Source of the DNA: Aneurinibacillus soli
GTDB taxonomy: Bacteria; Bacillota; Bacilli; Aneurinibacillales; Aneurinibacillaceae
Assembly (NCBI RefSeq): GCF_002355375.1
Contig: NZ_AP017312.1
Span: 799,501-863,500 of the forward strand
Reading direction: 5' to 3'
DNA length: 64,000 nt
Positions 36,579-45,881 of the stretch are shown one piece after another. Below the pieces are notes generated by a model that was not told the DNA's origin, searched no databases, and was given only the letters and a program-made list of their open reading frames with translations. Positions within the stretch are counted from its first letter, which is position 1. Every line of letters starts with the position of its first letter. The position numbers were made by a program, and so were the translations under genes.

Positions 36579-38129
36579 ATGATTCCATACCGTCCAGAAC
36601 CATTCACCAACTTCCTTGAAGGGCAAAATATGAGACTAATAAATGAAGCGCTCGAAAAAGTACAGATAGAGCTTGATCGCGATTATCCGCTAGTTATTGG
36701 TGGCGAAAAAATCATGACCGAGAAGAAGATTATCTCGATCAATCCATCCGCAAAAAACGAAGTGATTGGACGTACAGCGAGTGCCAGTCAGGAGTTGGCA
36801 GAAAAAGCGATGCAAAATGCGGCGGAAACGTTTAAAACATGGTCCCGTGTCCCTGCCCAACACCGTTCCCGCTACCTGTTCAAAGCGGCTGCCATCATGC
36901 GCCGTCGCAAGCATGAGTTTTCCGCCTGGCTGATGCTTGAAGCGGGCAAGAGCCGTGTGGAAGCGGATGCGGACACAGCGGAAGCAATTGACTTCATGGA
37001 GTATTATGCACGCCAGATGATCGAGCTGACTAATCGCGGAAGAAAGACTCTCGTGCCGATGACGGGCGAAGATAATGATCTGGAATATGTGCCGCTTGGC
37101 GTCGGCATTATCATCCCACCGTGGAATTTCGCTCTGGCGATTGTAGTGGGGATGACAACAGCAGCCATTGTATCTGGGAATACGGTAGTTTTGAAACCGG
37201 CAAGTCATACGCCAGTGATCGCCTACAAGTTTTATGAATTGCTTGTAGAAGCAGGTATTCCGGCTGGCGTTGTGAATTACTTGCCAGGCAATGCGTCAGA
37301 CATTGGAGATTTTCTGGTGGACCATTACCTGACACGATTCATTAGTTTTACCGGCTCTCGTGCAGTCGGACTGCGCATTCATGAGCGGGCATCCAAGATC
37401 ACGCCGGGTCAGATCTGGATGAAGCGTCTTGTTGCGGAGATGGGTGGTAAAGATGCGATCGTCGTTCATAAAGACGCTGACCTTGAACTTGCGGCGCAAG
37501 GAATCGTTGCATCCGCGTTCAGCTTCTCCGGTCAGAAATGTTCCGCATGCTCTCGTGTCATTGTGCATGAAGACGTATATGAAAATGTGTTGAACCGCTG
37601 CGTAGAAATGACGAAACAGCTGAAGGTCGGGGATGTGCGTGATGCTGAGATGTACACCGGGCCCGTTATTGATGAGGCCTCATTCAATAACGTGATGGCA
37701 TACATCGCGATTGGTCATACGGAGGGGCGTCTCGTCATCGGCGGCAAGCCGGCAGGGGACTCTGGTTTTTTTATTGAGCCAACGATTTTTGCAGATGTAG
37801 AGCCAGATGCCCACATTATGCAGGAAGAAATATTCGGCCCGTTCGTGGCGTTTACAAAAGCACGTGATTTTGACCATGCGATGGAAGTAGCCAACAATAC
37901 AGACTACGGTTTGACAGGTTCCTTTTATTCACGCAATCGTGGGCTGATTGAGCGAGCGCGTACGGAGTTTCATGTTGGAAATCTATACATCAACCGCAAA
38001 TGCACCGGGGCAATCGTCGGGGTTCATCCGTTTGGTGGCTTTAATATGTCCGGTACGGACTCAAAAGCGGGAGGTCCAGATTACTTGCTGCAGTTCACGC
38101 AGCCAAAGCTAACATCGGAAGCGCTGTAA
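36579..38129 (+). CDS. rocA: L-glutamate gamma-semialdehyde (1-pyrroline-5-carboxylate) dehydrogenase RocA
   Basis: 516 residues, the normal size for the Bacillus RocA/PutC type. It oxidises glutamate semialdehyde, formed from ornithine or proline, to glutamate with NAD. The catalytic Cys is in [11 protein letters not shown] and the general-base Glu in [16 protein letters not shown]. The cofactor region includes [11 protein letters not shown] and [14 protein letters not shown] 36579 has GGAGGG upstream. It is followed 22 bp later by rocD, so the two steps from ornithine to glutamate are co-expressed. Confidence 0.95.
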   Translation: MIPYRPEPFTNFLEGQNMRLINEALEKVQIELDRDYPLVIGGEKIMTEKKIISINPSAKNEVIGRTASASQELAEKAMQNAAETFKTWSRVPAQHRSRYLFKAAAIMRRRKHEFSAWLMLEAGKSRVEADADTAEAIDFMEYYARQMIELTNRGRKTLVPMTGEDNDLEYVPLGVGIIIPPWNFALAIVVGMTTAAIVSGNTVVLKPASHTPVIAYKFYELLVEAGIPAGVVNYLPGNASDIGDFLVDHYLTRFISFTGSRAVGLRIHERASKITPGQIWMKRLVAEMGGKDAIVVHKDADLELAAQGIVASAFSFSGQKCSACSRVIVHEDVYENVLNRCVEMTKQLKVGDVRDAEMYTGPVIDEASFNNVMAYIAIGHTEGRLVIGGKPAGDSGFFIEPTIFADVEPDAHIMQEEIFGPFVAFTKARDFDHAMEVANNTDYGLTGSFYSRNRGLIERARTEFHVGNLYINRKCTGAIVGVHPFGGFNMSGTDSKAGGPDYLLQFTQPKLTSEAL

Positions 38130-38151
38130 GGGATGGGAGGAGAAGTACACC

Positions 38152-39354
38152 ATGCCAGCAGAACACAGAACTGATCGGATTATCAAGCAGACAGAAAAAT
38201 ACGGAGCTCATAATTACCATCCGTTGCCGATTGTCATTGCCCGAGCAGAAGGTGTCTGGGTGGAAGACCCGGAAGGTACAACATATATGGATATGTTGAG
38301 CGCTTATTCCGCGCTTAACCACGGTCACTGCCATCCGAAAATCATTCAGGCGCTGAAAGACCAGGCTGATAAAGTTACGCTTACATCACGGGCGTTCTAC
38401 AATGATCGGTTGGGCGAGTTTTATGAAAAAGTAGCAAAGCTAACCGGAAAAAACATGGTGCTTCCGATGAACACGGGTGCCGAAGCGGTTGAAACGGCGA
38501 TCAAAGCGGTACGTCGCTGGGCGTATGATGTGAAAGGGGTGGAAGCGAACCAAGCGAATATTATCGTGTGTGAAGGAAATTTTCACGGGCGCACGACAAC
38601 GCTCACCTCGTTCTCATCTGAGGAAAGCTACCGCCGTGGTTTCGGGCCGTTTACACCGGGCTTTACGATGATTCCGTATGGGGACATTCAGGCATTACAG
38701 GATGCGATCACACCGTATACGGCTGCTTTTATGGTGGAGCCCATTCAAGGCGAAGCAGGCATTGTTATTCCGCCAGACGGATTTCTAAAGCAGGCAAGTG
38801 AGATTTGTAAGAAGAATAAGGTTTTGCTTGTGGTTGATGAGATTCAGACTGGATTGGGTCGCACTGGGAAATTGTTTGCGATGGATTGGGATGGCATTCA
38901 ACCAGACCTATACATCATAGGGAAGGCGCTTGGTGGAGGAGTGTATCCGATCTCTGCGGTGGTGGCAGATGCGGATATTCTTGGTGTATTCGAGCCGGGT
39001 TCACATGGCTCGACATTCGGGGGCAATCCGCTTGGCTGTGCGGTGGCGATTGCTGCGCTTGATGTACTAGAAGAGGAGCAGCTCGTACAGCGTTCACGTA
39101 CGCTTGGCGAATATTTTAAGCAGGAACTGCTTACCATTAATAGCCCGATCATTAAGGAAGTGCGTGGCCGGGGTCTGTTCATCGGTGTGGAGCTGATCGA
39201 AAAAGCACGCCCGTACTGTGAACGGCTTAAAGATAATGGACTTTTGTGCAAAGAAACGCATGACACAACCATTCGTTTTGCGCCACCGCTTATTATTTCT
39301 CAACAGGAACTTGACTGGGCGATTATGCGCATTCGCCAGGTCTTGCAAAAATAA
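38152..39354 (+). CDS. rocD: Ornithine aminotransferase RocD
   Basis: 400 residues, a class III PLP aminotransferase. It converts ornithine and 2-oxoglutarate into glutamate semialdehyde and glutamate, feeding RocA. The PLP lysine is in [16 protein letters not shown], and the substrate regions [32 protein letters not shown] and [15 protein letters not shown] are intact. GGGAGGAG precedes the ATG. The cobalamin riboswitch begins only about 25 bp after its stop, with no separate terminator recognised before it. Confidence 0.95.
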   Translation: MPAEHRTDRIIKQTEKYGAHNYHPLPIVIARAEGVWVEDPEGTTYMDMLSAYSALNHGHCHPKIIQALKDQADKVTLTSRAFYNDRLGEFYEKVAKLTGKNMVLPMNTGAEAVETAIKAVRRWAYDVKGVEANQANIIVCEGNFHGRTTTLTSFSSEESYRRGFGPFTPGFTMIPYGDIQALQDAITPYTAAFMVEPIQGEAGIVIPPDGFLKQASEICKKNKVLLVVDEIQTGLGRTGKLFAMDWDGIQPDLYIIGKALGGGVYPISAVVADADILGVFEPGSHGSTFGGNPLGCAVAIAALDVLEEEQLVQRSRTLGEYFKQELLTINSPIIKEVRGRGLFIGVELIEKARPYCERLKDNGLLCKETHDTTIRFAPPLIISQQELDWAIMRIRQVLQK

Positions 39355-39364
39355 TCCTGACACG

Positions 39365-39545
39365 GTATGCTTACTGTAACATGACGCATACAACGCGATA
39401 GGTGCCCCGATCCGGGGAGAATAGGGAAGAAAACACGCGGGCCCGCCACTGTAACCGGGGAGCCGTCCACAGTCACTGGAATAATTCCGGGAAGGCGGTG
39501 GACAGATGGCTATGATCCGGCAGCCAGGAGACCTGCCTATTGCAA
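39365..39545 (+). ncRNA. Cobalamin (B12) riboswitch
   Basis: Canonical consensus elements occur in order: GATAGGTGCCCC (39396 on), GAATAGGGAA, CCCGCCACTGTAA, GGGGAGCC, CACTGG, GGGAAGGCGG, GATGGCTATGATCCG and the B12-box GCCAGGAGACCTGCC. A leading hairpin GTATGC/GCATAC (39366-39388) precedes the core. It senses adenosylcobalamin or a related corrinoid and sits in the leader of cobT and the downstream cluster. Confidence 0.97.
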
Positions 39546-39590
39546 GCATTGCCGTTCACGTGGAACGAACGGATACGAACCGGATATGGC

Positions 39591-39624
39591 ACGTCCAGGT
39601 CTTCTTTGACCTGGGCGTTTTTTG
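39591..39624 (+). terminator. Riboswitch expression-platform terminator
   Basis: ACGTCCAGGTC pairs with GACCTGGGCGT around TTCTTT and is followed by a T run, 43 bp before cobT. Its position after the aptamer and before the first gene indicates transcription attenuation when cobalamin is bound. Confidence 0.9.
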
Positions 39625-39666
39625 CGTTGTCGCGCATGAGCATACACAAATGGAGGAAAGCAAACG

Positions 39667-40734
39667 ATGAATACAGCGACTACAACCAAAATTGCGAACA
39701 CACTACATGAGATTCAAATGCTTGATCAGAATGCGATGACTGCAGCACGGGCACGTGTCGATTTCTTAACGAAGCCACCAGGAAGCCTGGGTGAGTTGGA
39801 AGAAATGGCAATTCGTTTAGCAGGCATTCAGCGCACGGCACAGCCGACATTGGTTAAGAAAGCAGTCACCGTGATGTGTGGCGACCATGGCGTAACGGAA
39901 GAAGGAGTCAGTGCGTTTGCGTCGGAATTGACCGGCATGATGATGGGGAATTTTACACGTGAGGGAGCCGCGATTAATGTTTTTTCCCGCCAGATGGGTG
40001 CTGACGTTATTGTAGTGGATGTCGGAAGTGCGTGCGAGACGCCAGCAGGTGTACGGAATGAGAAAGTGAAGAACGGTACGGATAATATGGCCAAAGGCTC
40101 GGCAATGAGTCGGGAAGAAGCAATGGCCGCCATCGAAGTCGGCATTCGTCTAGCGGAGGAGTTAGCATCACAGGGCTATCAAGCAGTGGCACTGGGCGAC
40201 ATGGGAATTGGTAATACAACGCCAAGTGCGGCACTTGTAGCTGCTGTGGCAGGCAAAGCGGTTGCGGAGATTACAGGGTGCGGCACGGGCCTTGATGAAG
40301 AGAAGCGTCAGGCCAAAGCCGTGGTGATTGAACGCTCTCTTCGGATCAATGATATTGATAGCAGCTGGCGTGACCGGATGGATGCGATTGAAGTGCTGGC
40401 TCGTGTCGGTGGACTGGAAATCGCAGGGCTTGCGGGTGTGACACTTGGGGCCGCAGCATGTGGGATGGCAGTGATTGTTGATGGTGTTATTGCGGGCGCG
40501 GCTGCGATGATGGCATTTGAGATATGTGAGAACGTGCAGGGCTATTTGTTTGCGTCTCACCTTTCTCAGGAACCGGCACATGGAGCAGCTCTGGCGCATA
40601 TGTCGCTTACGCCTGTACTTCATTTGCAGATGCGTCTTGGTGAAGGATCAGGCGCGGTGCTCTTGTATCCGCTGCTTGAGGCATCTTTACGCATGATGTA
40701 TGAGATGGCGACATTCTCGGATATTGGACTGTAG
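39667..40734 (+). CDS. cobT: Nicotinate-nucleotide:dimethylbenzimidazole phosphoribosyltransferase CobT
   Basis: 355 residues. It makes alpha-ribazole phosphate from nicotinate mononucleotide and 5,6-dimethylbenzimidazole, the lower ligand of cobalamin. Signatures: LTKPPGSLGELEEMA, MCGDHGVTEEGVSAF, GDMGIGNTTPSAAL and HLQMRLGEGSGAVLLYPLL. AGGAAAGCAAACG precedes ATG 39667. It is the first gene after the riboswitch and works with BluB, CobU, CobS and CobC encoded downstream. A terminator follows at 40746-40790. Confidence 0.96.
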   Translation: MNTATTTKIANTLHEIQMLDQNAMTAARARVDFLTKPPGSLGELEEMAIRLAGIQRTAQPTLVKKAVTVMCGDHGVTEEGVSAFASELTGMMMGNFTREGAAINVFSRQMGADVIVVDVGSACETPAGVRNEKVKNGTDNMAKGSAMSREEAMAAIEVGIRLAEELASQGYQAVALGDMGIGNTTPSAALVAAVAGKAVAEITGCGTGLDEEKRQAKAVVIERSLRINDIDSSWRDRMDAIEVLARVGGLEIAGLAGVTLGAAACGMAVIVDGVIAGAAAMMAFEICENVQGYLFASHLSQEPAHGAALAHMSLTPVLHLQMRLGEGSGAVLLYPLLEASLRMMYEMATFSDIGL

Positions 40735-40745
40735 TAGAAAGAAAT

Positions 40746-40790
40746 AAAAACCTGTTTGTCCTATATTGTGGGGCAGACAGGTTTTTTGTA
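40746..40790 (+). terminator. Terminator after cobT
   Basis: A roughly 16-bp stem with G-T pairs (AAAAACCTGT with ACAGGTTTTT as its base) ends in a T run. It separates the riboswitch-controlled cobT from the genes beyond. Confidence 0.85.
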
Positions 40791-40873
40791 TCATGATATA
40801 CTGCGAAAATGATTCAAAGCGGCATGATAAGGGATACATACGGATAGCGTAGTAGAGAAGGGGGTGTGGAAAG

Positions 40874-42373
40874 ATGGCAGGAAAGCAAATGAATCGCCGG
40901 AACGTCACGATCGCCATGATGGTCGCTACGTTTCTAGCGGCGATCGAAGTGACGATTGTGAGCACCGCGATGCCGCGCATTGCGAGTGATCTTGGCGGAC
41001 TTGAGCTGATCAGCTGGGTGTATGCGGTGTACCTGCTTACGACAGCGGTTACAACACCGATCTATGGCAAGCTGGCCGATTTATTCGGTCGTAAAATTAT
41101 TTTTACGATTGGAGCGATAGTGTTCCTGATCGGGTCGATGCTGTGCGGGTTATCTGACTCGATGGAGCAATTGATCTGGTTCCGTGCGTTGCAGGGCATC
41201 GGAGCAGGTGCGGTGCTTCCGGTAACGTTTACGATTATTGGCGATATTTATACATTTGAGGAGCGGGCCAAAATCCAGGGCTGGTTTAGTTCGATCTGGG
41301 GCATATCCGGCATTGTGGGTCCGCTTGTCGGTGGATTTTTTGTCGATCAATTGTCCTGGCACTGGATTTTTTTCATTAATGTACCGTTTGGCATCATTTC
41401 GATTATTATGCTGTGGATGTATCTTGAGGAATCATTCGAGAAGAAGAAAAAGCATATTGATTATGCGGGAGTTGTCACATTTACGATTGGAATGACGGCG
41501 CTTCTGTATGCGTTTCTAACCGGAGGCCAGCAGTACGCCTGGAATTCATCGTCTATTATTGGATTGTTTGTTGTAGCAGTCGTATTTCTAGCAGTCTTCA
41601 TTCGGGTGGAGTTGAAATCACCGGAGCCGATGCTGCCGCTTAGTCTGTTTAAAATTCGGACCATTTCCGTATCGAATACGGCGTCATTGCTCCTGAGTGC
41701 GCTATTGATTGCGATGAATGCGTATTTGCCGATGTGGGTTCAGGGGGTGTACGGCAAGGGGGCGACGAGCGCCGGATTAATTCTGACGCCAATGTCGATT
41801 GGATGGCCACTTGGCGCGATATTGTGTGGGCGACTCATTTTAAGCATTGGGGCGCGCAGGACGTCGTTGATCGGGATTACGATTTTACTTGCGGCATCTC
41901 TTTGGCTTGCTACGGTATCGATTGCAACACCGCAGCTTGTACTGACGCTCATTATGTTTGTGGCCGGACTTGGTTTTGGTCTGTCGATTACGGTGTTTAC
42001 CGTTGTCGTGCAGTCGTCTGTCGATTGGAGTCTGCGCGGGGCGGCCACGGCGTCGAACTCTTTCCTGCGTACGCTGGGACAGGCTTGTGGGATTGCGGTA
42101 TTTGGGACGTTGTTCAATTCTGCTCTTTCAGGTTATATGAGCGGGAATCGTGTTCCGGCGGGTGACATGAATCAATTGCTGAACCCGGAGACGGCAAGAC
42201 TGCTTCCACCGGGGATTGTCGCGGTCATGCGAGAGGGACTGGCGAGCAGTTTGCATCAAGTGTTTCTGACCTTGTTCTTCCTTGCGGGTGCAGCGCTTCT
42301 GATTACGCTTTTCCTGCCTCGGAAAAATCCGGGGGTAGCAGGAGCCGGGAAACCTGCTGCTGAGCAGAAATAA
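40874..42373 (+). CDS. MFS transporter, DHA2 (EmrB/QacA) family
   Basis: 499 residues with 14 membrane segments, typical of drug/proton antiporters of the DHA2 group. Motif A is GKLADLFGRKIIF, and antiporter-type sequence is RALQGIGAGAVLPVTFTIIGD. ATG 40874 follows GGGGGTG. It lies between cobT and cobQ but is bounded by terminators on both sides (40746-40790 and 42381-42418), so it is a separate unit. A role in corrinoid or benzimidazole transport is possible from location alone; multidrug export is the default family prediction. Confidence 0.88.
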   Translation: MAGKQMNRRNVTIAMMVATFLAAIEVTIVSTAMPRIASDLGGLELISWVYAVYLLTTAVTTPIYGKLADLFGRKIIFTIGAIVFLIGSMLCGLSDSMEQLIWFRALQGIGAGAVLPVTFTIIGDIYTFEERAKIQGWFSSIWGISGIVGPLVGGFFVDQLSWHWIFFINVPFGIISIIMLWMYLEESFEKKKKHIDYAGVVTFTIGMTALLYAFLTGGQQYAWNSSSIIGLFVVAVVFLAVFIRVELKSPEPMLPLSLFKIRTISVSNTASLLLSALLIAMNAYLPMWVQGVYGKGATSAGLILTPMSIGWPLGAILCGRLILSIGARRTSLIGITILLAASLWLATVSIATPQLVLTLIMFVAGLGFGLSITVFTVVVQSSVDWSLRGAATASNSFLRTLGQACGIAVFGTLFNSALSGYMSGNRVPAGDMNQLLNPETARLLPPGIVAVMREGLASSLHQVFLTLFFLAGAALLITLFLPRKNPGVAGAGKPAAEQK

Positions 42374-42380
42374 AAATAGA

Positions 42381-42418
42381 GACGAAGGCGGAGCCATGTG
42401 TGGCCTCCGTCTTTTTTC
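42381..42418 (+). terminator. Terminator after the MFS gene
   Basis: GACG/CGTC and AGGC/GCCT pairings separated by one mismatch, followed by a run of T. Confidence 0.78.
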
Positions 42419-42486
42419 TGTTTCGGATAGGCGGCTTTCTATTGTATGCTAGATAAAGAAAATAGAGAGAGAAGGGCGGTTGGAGA

Positions 42487-44001
42487 ATGAGAGCGATTAT
42501 GCTACAGGGAACATCGTCAGACGTGGGCAAAAGCGTGCTTTGTACGGCGTTGTGCCGCATTTTTTATGAAGATGGCTGGAAGGTAGCGCCGTTCAAGTCG
42601 CAAAATATGGCGCTGAATTCATACATAACACGTGATGGCAAGGAAATTGGGCGAGCGCAGGGAGTACAGGCAGAAGCGTGTCGTATTGATGCGACAGCGG
42701 ATATGAACCCGATCCTGTTGAAGCCGAAAAAAGATATGATCGCGGAAGTCATTGTACGGGGTGAGCATTATGCGGATATGGGAGCGGGTGCTTATCGGGA
42801 AGATTATGTGCCGAAAGCATTGCCCGTGCTGCAAGAGTCGCTTGACCGGCTGGCAGAAGAATATGAAGTGCTTGTGATGGAAGGGGCGGGAAGTCCGGCA
42901 GAGATTAATCTGAAAGACCGGGACATCGCCAACATGAAGGCGGCAGAGCTTGCGGATGCCCCTGTTATTCTCGTAGCGGATATTGACCGAGGGGGTGTGT
43001 TCGCCTCGCTTGTCGGAACACTGACACTGCTCGATGAGTCAGAGCGGGCTCGTGTGAAAGGATTTATCATTAATAAATTTCGCGGAAAATTCTCGCTTCT
43101 TAAATCCGGGCTTGACTGGCTGGAAGAACACACAGGTCTTCCGGTACTGGGAGTTATTCCGTATGCAGATACAGGCATTGAAGCGGAAGACTCGCTTGCG
43201 TTATCGAAGCTGCGGCTCAAAAAACAAGATGAAACCGGAGACGCACTTAAAGTAGCGGTCATTCGTCTGCCGCGTATTTCGAATTTTACGGACATTGATC
43301 CGCTGTATGATGAGCCAGGTGTAACGGTGCGCTTACTTGCGTCTGTGGCCGAATGGAACAATCCAGATATCATCATTATTCCAGGGACGAAAAACACGAC
43401 GGATGATTTTTTGTGGCTTACGGAAACCGGGCTGGCTGCCAAAATTCAGGAAGCGGCACAGGCTGGTGCGCACGTTGTCGGGATATGCGGCGGTTATCAA
43501 ATGCTTGGGACTACGCTTCTGGACCCGGACGGTGTGGAGTCGGTACATGCAGAAATAGAAGGTCTCAGCTTGCTTCCGCTCGTGACAACCTTTCAGGCGG
43601 GGAAGCGCACGGTGCGCACGATGGGGCATGTAAGCGGAGCTACCTTCGCAGCTGGACAGGAAGTACAAGGATATGAGATTCATCTTGGACGTACAGATCG
43701 GGGAGAGGGTGGCATTCCGTTGTTTACGCTTGAGGATGGCCACATGGACGGTACGCTGAATGAAGCAGGAACGGTATGGGGGACGTATCTGCATGGTGTA
43801 TTTCATAACCGTTCCTTCACCCGTGTCTGGTTGAATGACATTCGGTATAAGCGAGGATTGGAGCTGGTAGAGGCGGACGTGAAGACAGAGGCGGAGATGC
43901 GAGAAGCAAGCTACACCGAGCTGGCATCACTTGTTCGGCACTATCTTGACATGGAAAAAGTATACGAGATTGTCGGTCTCACGCAGCCGACGCGTACTTG
44001 A
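42487..44001 (+). CDS. cobQ: Cobyric acid synthase CobQ
   Basis: 504 residues. It amidates four side chains of adenosylcobyrinic acid a,c-diamide with glutamine and ATP. The N-terminal P-loop domain reads MLQGTSSDVGKSVLCTALCRIF. The C-terminal class I glutamine amidotransferase domain has the nucleophile Cys in VVGICGGYQMLG and the catalytic His in YLHGVFHNR. It heads the longest co-directional run of the cluster, ending at cbiB with gaps or overlaps mostly under 60 bp. No riboswitch lies directly upstream. Confidence 0.96.
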   Translation: MRAIMLQGTSSDVGKSVLCTALCRIFYEDGWKVAPFKSQNMALNSYITRDGKEIGRAQGVQAEACRIDATADMNPILLKPKKDMIAEVIVRGEHYADMGAGAYREDYVPKALPVLQESLDRLAEEYEVLVMEGAGSPAEINLKDRDIANMKAAELADAPVILVADIDRGGVFASLVGTLTLLDESERARVKGFIINKFRGKFSLLKSGLDWLEEHTGLPVLGVIPYADTGIEAEDSLALSKLRLKKQDETGDALKVAVIRLPRISNFTDIDPLYDEPGVTVRLLASVAEWNNPDIIIIPGTKNTTDDFLWLTETGLAAKIQEAAQAGAHVVGICGGYQMLGTTLLDPDGVESVHAEIEGLSLLPLVTTFQAGKRTVRTMGHVSGATFAAGQEVQGYEIHLGRTDRGEGGIPLFTLEDGHMDGTLNEAGTVWGTYLHGVFHNRSFTRVWLNDIRYKRGLELVEADVKTEAEMREASYTELASLVRHYLDMEKVYEIVGLTQPTRT

Positions 44002-44014
44002 TAGAGGAGGCCGT

Positions 44015-44662
44015 ATGACAGAGCGATCTTATCCGGCACTGCTTCGTATTGAAGGAACGAACTGCACTGTTGTTGGTGGTGGACATGTAGCTTTTCGCAA
44101 AGTAAATAGCTTACTTGACGCCGGGGCGCGTGTGACAGTGATTAGCCCGGTGCTTGCAAACGGGCTGGCTGAGTATGCATCGAACAATATAATTATATGG
44201 AAAGAAAAACGATTTGAGGCTGATGATCTGGCAGGTGCTGTACTTGTCATTGCGGCAACCGATCAGCCGGATGTAAATGTGGCTGTGTGGGAAGCCGTTC
44301 GACCCGGGCAGTGGATTACGGTGGCAGATCGCCCGGATTTGAGTACATTTATTGTACCAGCACAAGTGCGGCGAGGTCGCCTTCTGCTTACGATTTCAAC
44401 AGAAGGAGCAAGCCCTGGGCTTTCCCGGCGCATCGCTCGTGAATTGGCTGTACAGTACGATGACACGTATGACATATACACGGAGTGGCTGGCAGATAGT
44501 CGGAAGATTGTGCTGAAACAGATTGATAATCCTGTAGCGCGGCGGATCATATTCGCTGGACTTTTGACGGATGAATTCTGGTTGATTGCTTGTAACAATG
44601 ATCGTTCGGCATGGGATGCAGAACTGACAAAGCTTATGTGTAAGGCAGAGCGTATCGAGTAG
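44015..44662 (+). CDS. Precorrin-2 dehydrogenase / sirohydrochlorin ferrochelatase family
   Basis: 215 residues of the Met8/SirC/CysG-N type. The NAD-binding motif is TVVGGGHVAFRKVNSLLDAGARVTVISP and the conserved catalytic region ISTEGASPGLSRRIAREL. It oxidises precorrin-2 to sirohydrochlorin, the branch point to sirohaem and anaerobic cobalamin. ATG 44015 has AGAGGAGG 7 bp upstream. Its presence inside a late-step cluster without other ring-synthesis genes is unusual; it may serve sirohaem or a corrin pathway encoded elsewhere. Confidence 0.88.
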   Translation: MTERSYPALLRIEGTNCTVVGGGHVAFRKVNSLLDAGARVTVISPVLANGLAEYASNNIIIWKEKRFEADDLAGAVLVIAATDQPDVNVAVWEAVRPGQWITVADRPDLSTFIVPAQVRRGRLLLTISTEGASPGLSRRIARELAVQYDDTYDIYTEWLADSRKIVLKQIDNPVARRIIFAGLLTDEFWLIACNNDRSAWDAELTKLMCKAERIE

Positions 44663-44691
44663 GTGTACTAAGAAATGAGGAGGGTGTGCAG

Positions 44692-45333
44692 ATGTTTACA
44701 GAGAAAGAGAGAGACGCGATTTATAAGGTGATTGAGACACGCAGGGATGTACGGACATTCCGTTCGGACCCGCTGCCAGCCGATGCAGTGGAGCGCATTC
44801 TAGAAGCGGCGCATCACGGCCCGTCTGTTGGATTTATGCAACCATGGAGTTTTATTCTTATTACAGCGGATGAAATTAAGGCAAAACTTGCCTGGGCAGC
44901 AGATAAAGAACGGCGCGCGCTTGCGATTCATTACGAAGGAGAGCGGTCGGAAAAATTCATGAGTTTAAAAATTGAAGGCTTAAAAGAAGCACCGCTTACG
45001 ATTTGTGTGACATGTGACCCGACAAGGGGTGGCTCGCATGTACTGGGCCGTAATTCTATTCCAGAAACAGATATCATGTCTGCATCATGTGCCATTCAAA
45101 ACATGTGGCTTGCTTCTTGTGCAGAAGGCATCGCACTTGGCTGGGTCAGCTTCTACAAGAAAAATGATGTGCGAGATATTCTCAGCATCCCACCGCATGT
45201 CGAGCCGATCGCACTATTGTCGCTCGGGTACACCGATCATTATCCAACTGCTCCGATTTTGGAGACAGAGAAGTGGGGGAAACGCCGGGCGCTAGATGAC
45301 TTGATTTATCGTGAGAAATGGGGCGAGAAATAA
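44692..45333 (+). CDS. bluB: 5,6-dimethylbenzimidazole synthase BluB
   Basis: 213 residues, a nitroreductase-fold flavoenzyme that uses oxygen to break down FMNH2 into dimethylbenzimidazole. Signatures: VIETRRDVRTFRSDPLP, AAHHGPSVGFMQPWSF, CAIQNMWLASCAEGIALGWVS and SLGYTDHYPTAPILE. ATG 44692 is placed by GAGGAGGG 7 bp upstream; an in-frame GTG at 44686 is too close. Oxygen dependence fits an aerobic host. Its product feeds CobT. Confidence 0.94.
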   Translation: MFTEKERDAIYKVIETRRDVRTFRSDPLPADAVERILEAAHHGPSVGFMQPWSFILITADEIKAKLAWAADKERRALAIHYEGERSEKFMSLKIEGLKEAPLTICVTCDPTRGGSHVLGRNSIPETDIMSASCAIQNMWLASCAEGIALGWVSFYKKNDVRDILSIPPHVEPIALLSLGYTDHYPTAPILETEKWGKRRALDDLIYREKWGEK

Positions 45334-45881
45334 TGGAGAAGCCGGATCAAAAACGTGGACTGACACTTGTATATACGGGTGATGGAAAAGGGAAAACAAC
45401 CGCGGCGTTAGGACTTGCCGTCCGAGCTGCTGGACGTGGGAAGCGTGTGCTGGTCATTCAGTTTATTAAGTCTCCTGAACGGACATACGGAGAGAAAATC
45501 ATGTTCGATAAAATCGGAATTGAGATTCATCAGAAAGGCAGCGGGTTCACCTGGTTGAAAACGCCGGAGGAACATCGGAGTGCGTTGACAGAAGCCTGGG
45601 TGTTTACAAAAGAGAAAGTGATGAGCGGCGAGTACGACGTTGTGATTCTCGATGAGTTAAATAATGCGCTGGCAATCCAGACGTTTCCGATTGATGATGT
45701 GCTGCCACTTGGTGAAGTGCTGGAGCTGATTGCAAATCGTCCGTATGGCATGCATCTTATTATTACTGGCAGAAGTGCACAGCCAGAGGTGGTGGAAGCA
45801 GCGGATCTTGTCACAGAGATGAAACCGGTGAAGCATTATTATGAGGAAGGCATTCCGGCTGTGCTGGGGATTGAGTTTTAA
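45333..45881 (+). CDS. cobO: Cob(I)alamin adenosyltransferase CobO (BtuR/CobA type)
   Basis: 182 residues. P-loop at the N-terminus, VYTGDGKGKTTAALGLAVRAAGRGKRV, followed by VVILDELNNAL and LIITGRSAQPEVVEAADLVTEMK, all diagnostic of the CobA/BtuR family. It transfers the adenosyl group of ATP to corrinoids, which is needed both for synthesis and for cobinamide salvage. It overlaps the last base of bluB (TAATG) and itself ends at the first base of the next start codon. Confidence 0.95.
   Translation: MEKPDQKRGLTLVYTGDGKGKTTAALGLAVRAAGRGKRVLVIQFIKSPERTYGEKIMFDKIGIEIHQKGSGFTWLKTPEEHRSALTEAWVFTKEKVMSGEYDVVILDELNNALAIQTFPIDDVLPLGEVLELIANRPYGMHLIITGRSAQPEVVEAADLVTEMKPVKHYYEEGIPAVLGIEF

Noticed and set aside
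42804-43442. 212-codon antisense frame inside cobQ
   Set aside because: Lies wholly inside a well-supported conserved gene, is Ser-rich and lacks a ribosome binding site.
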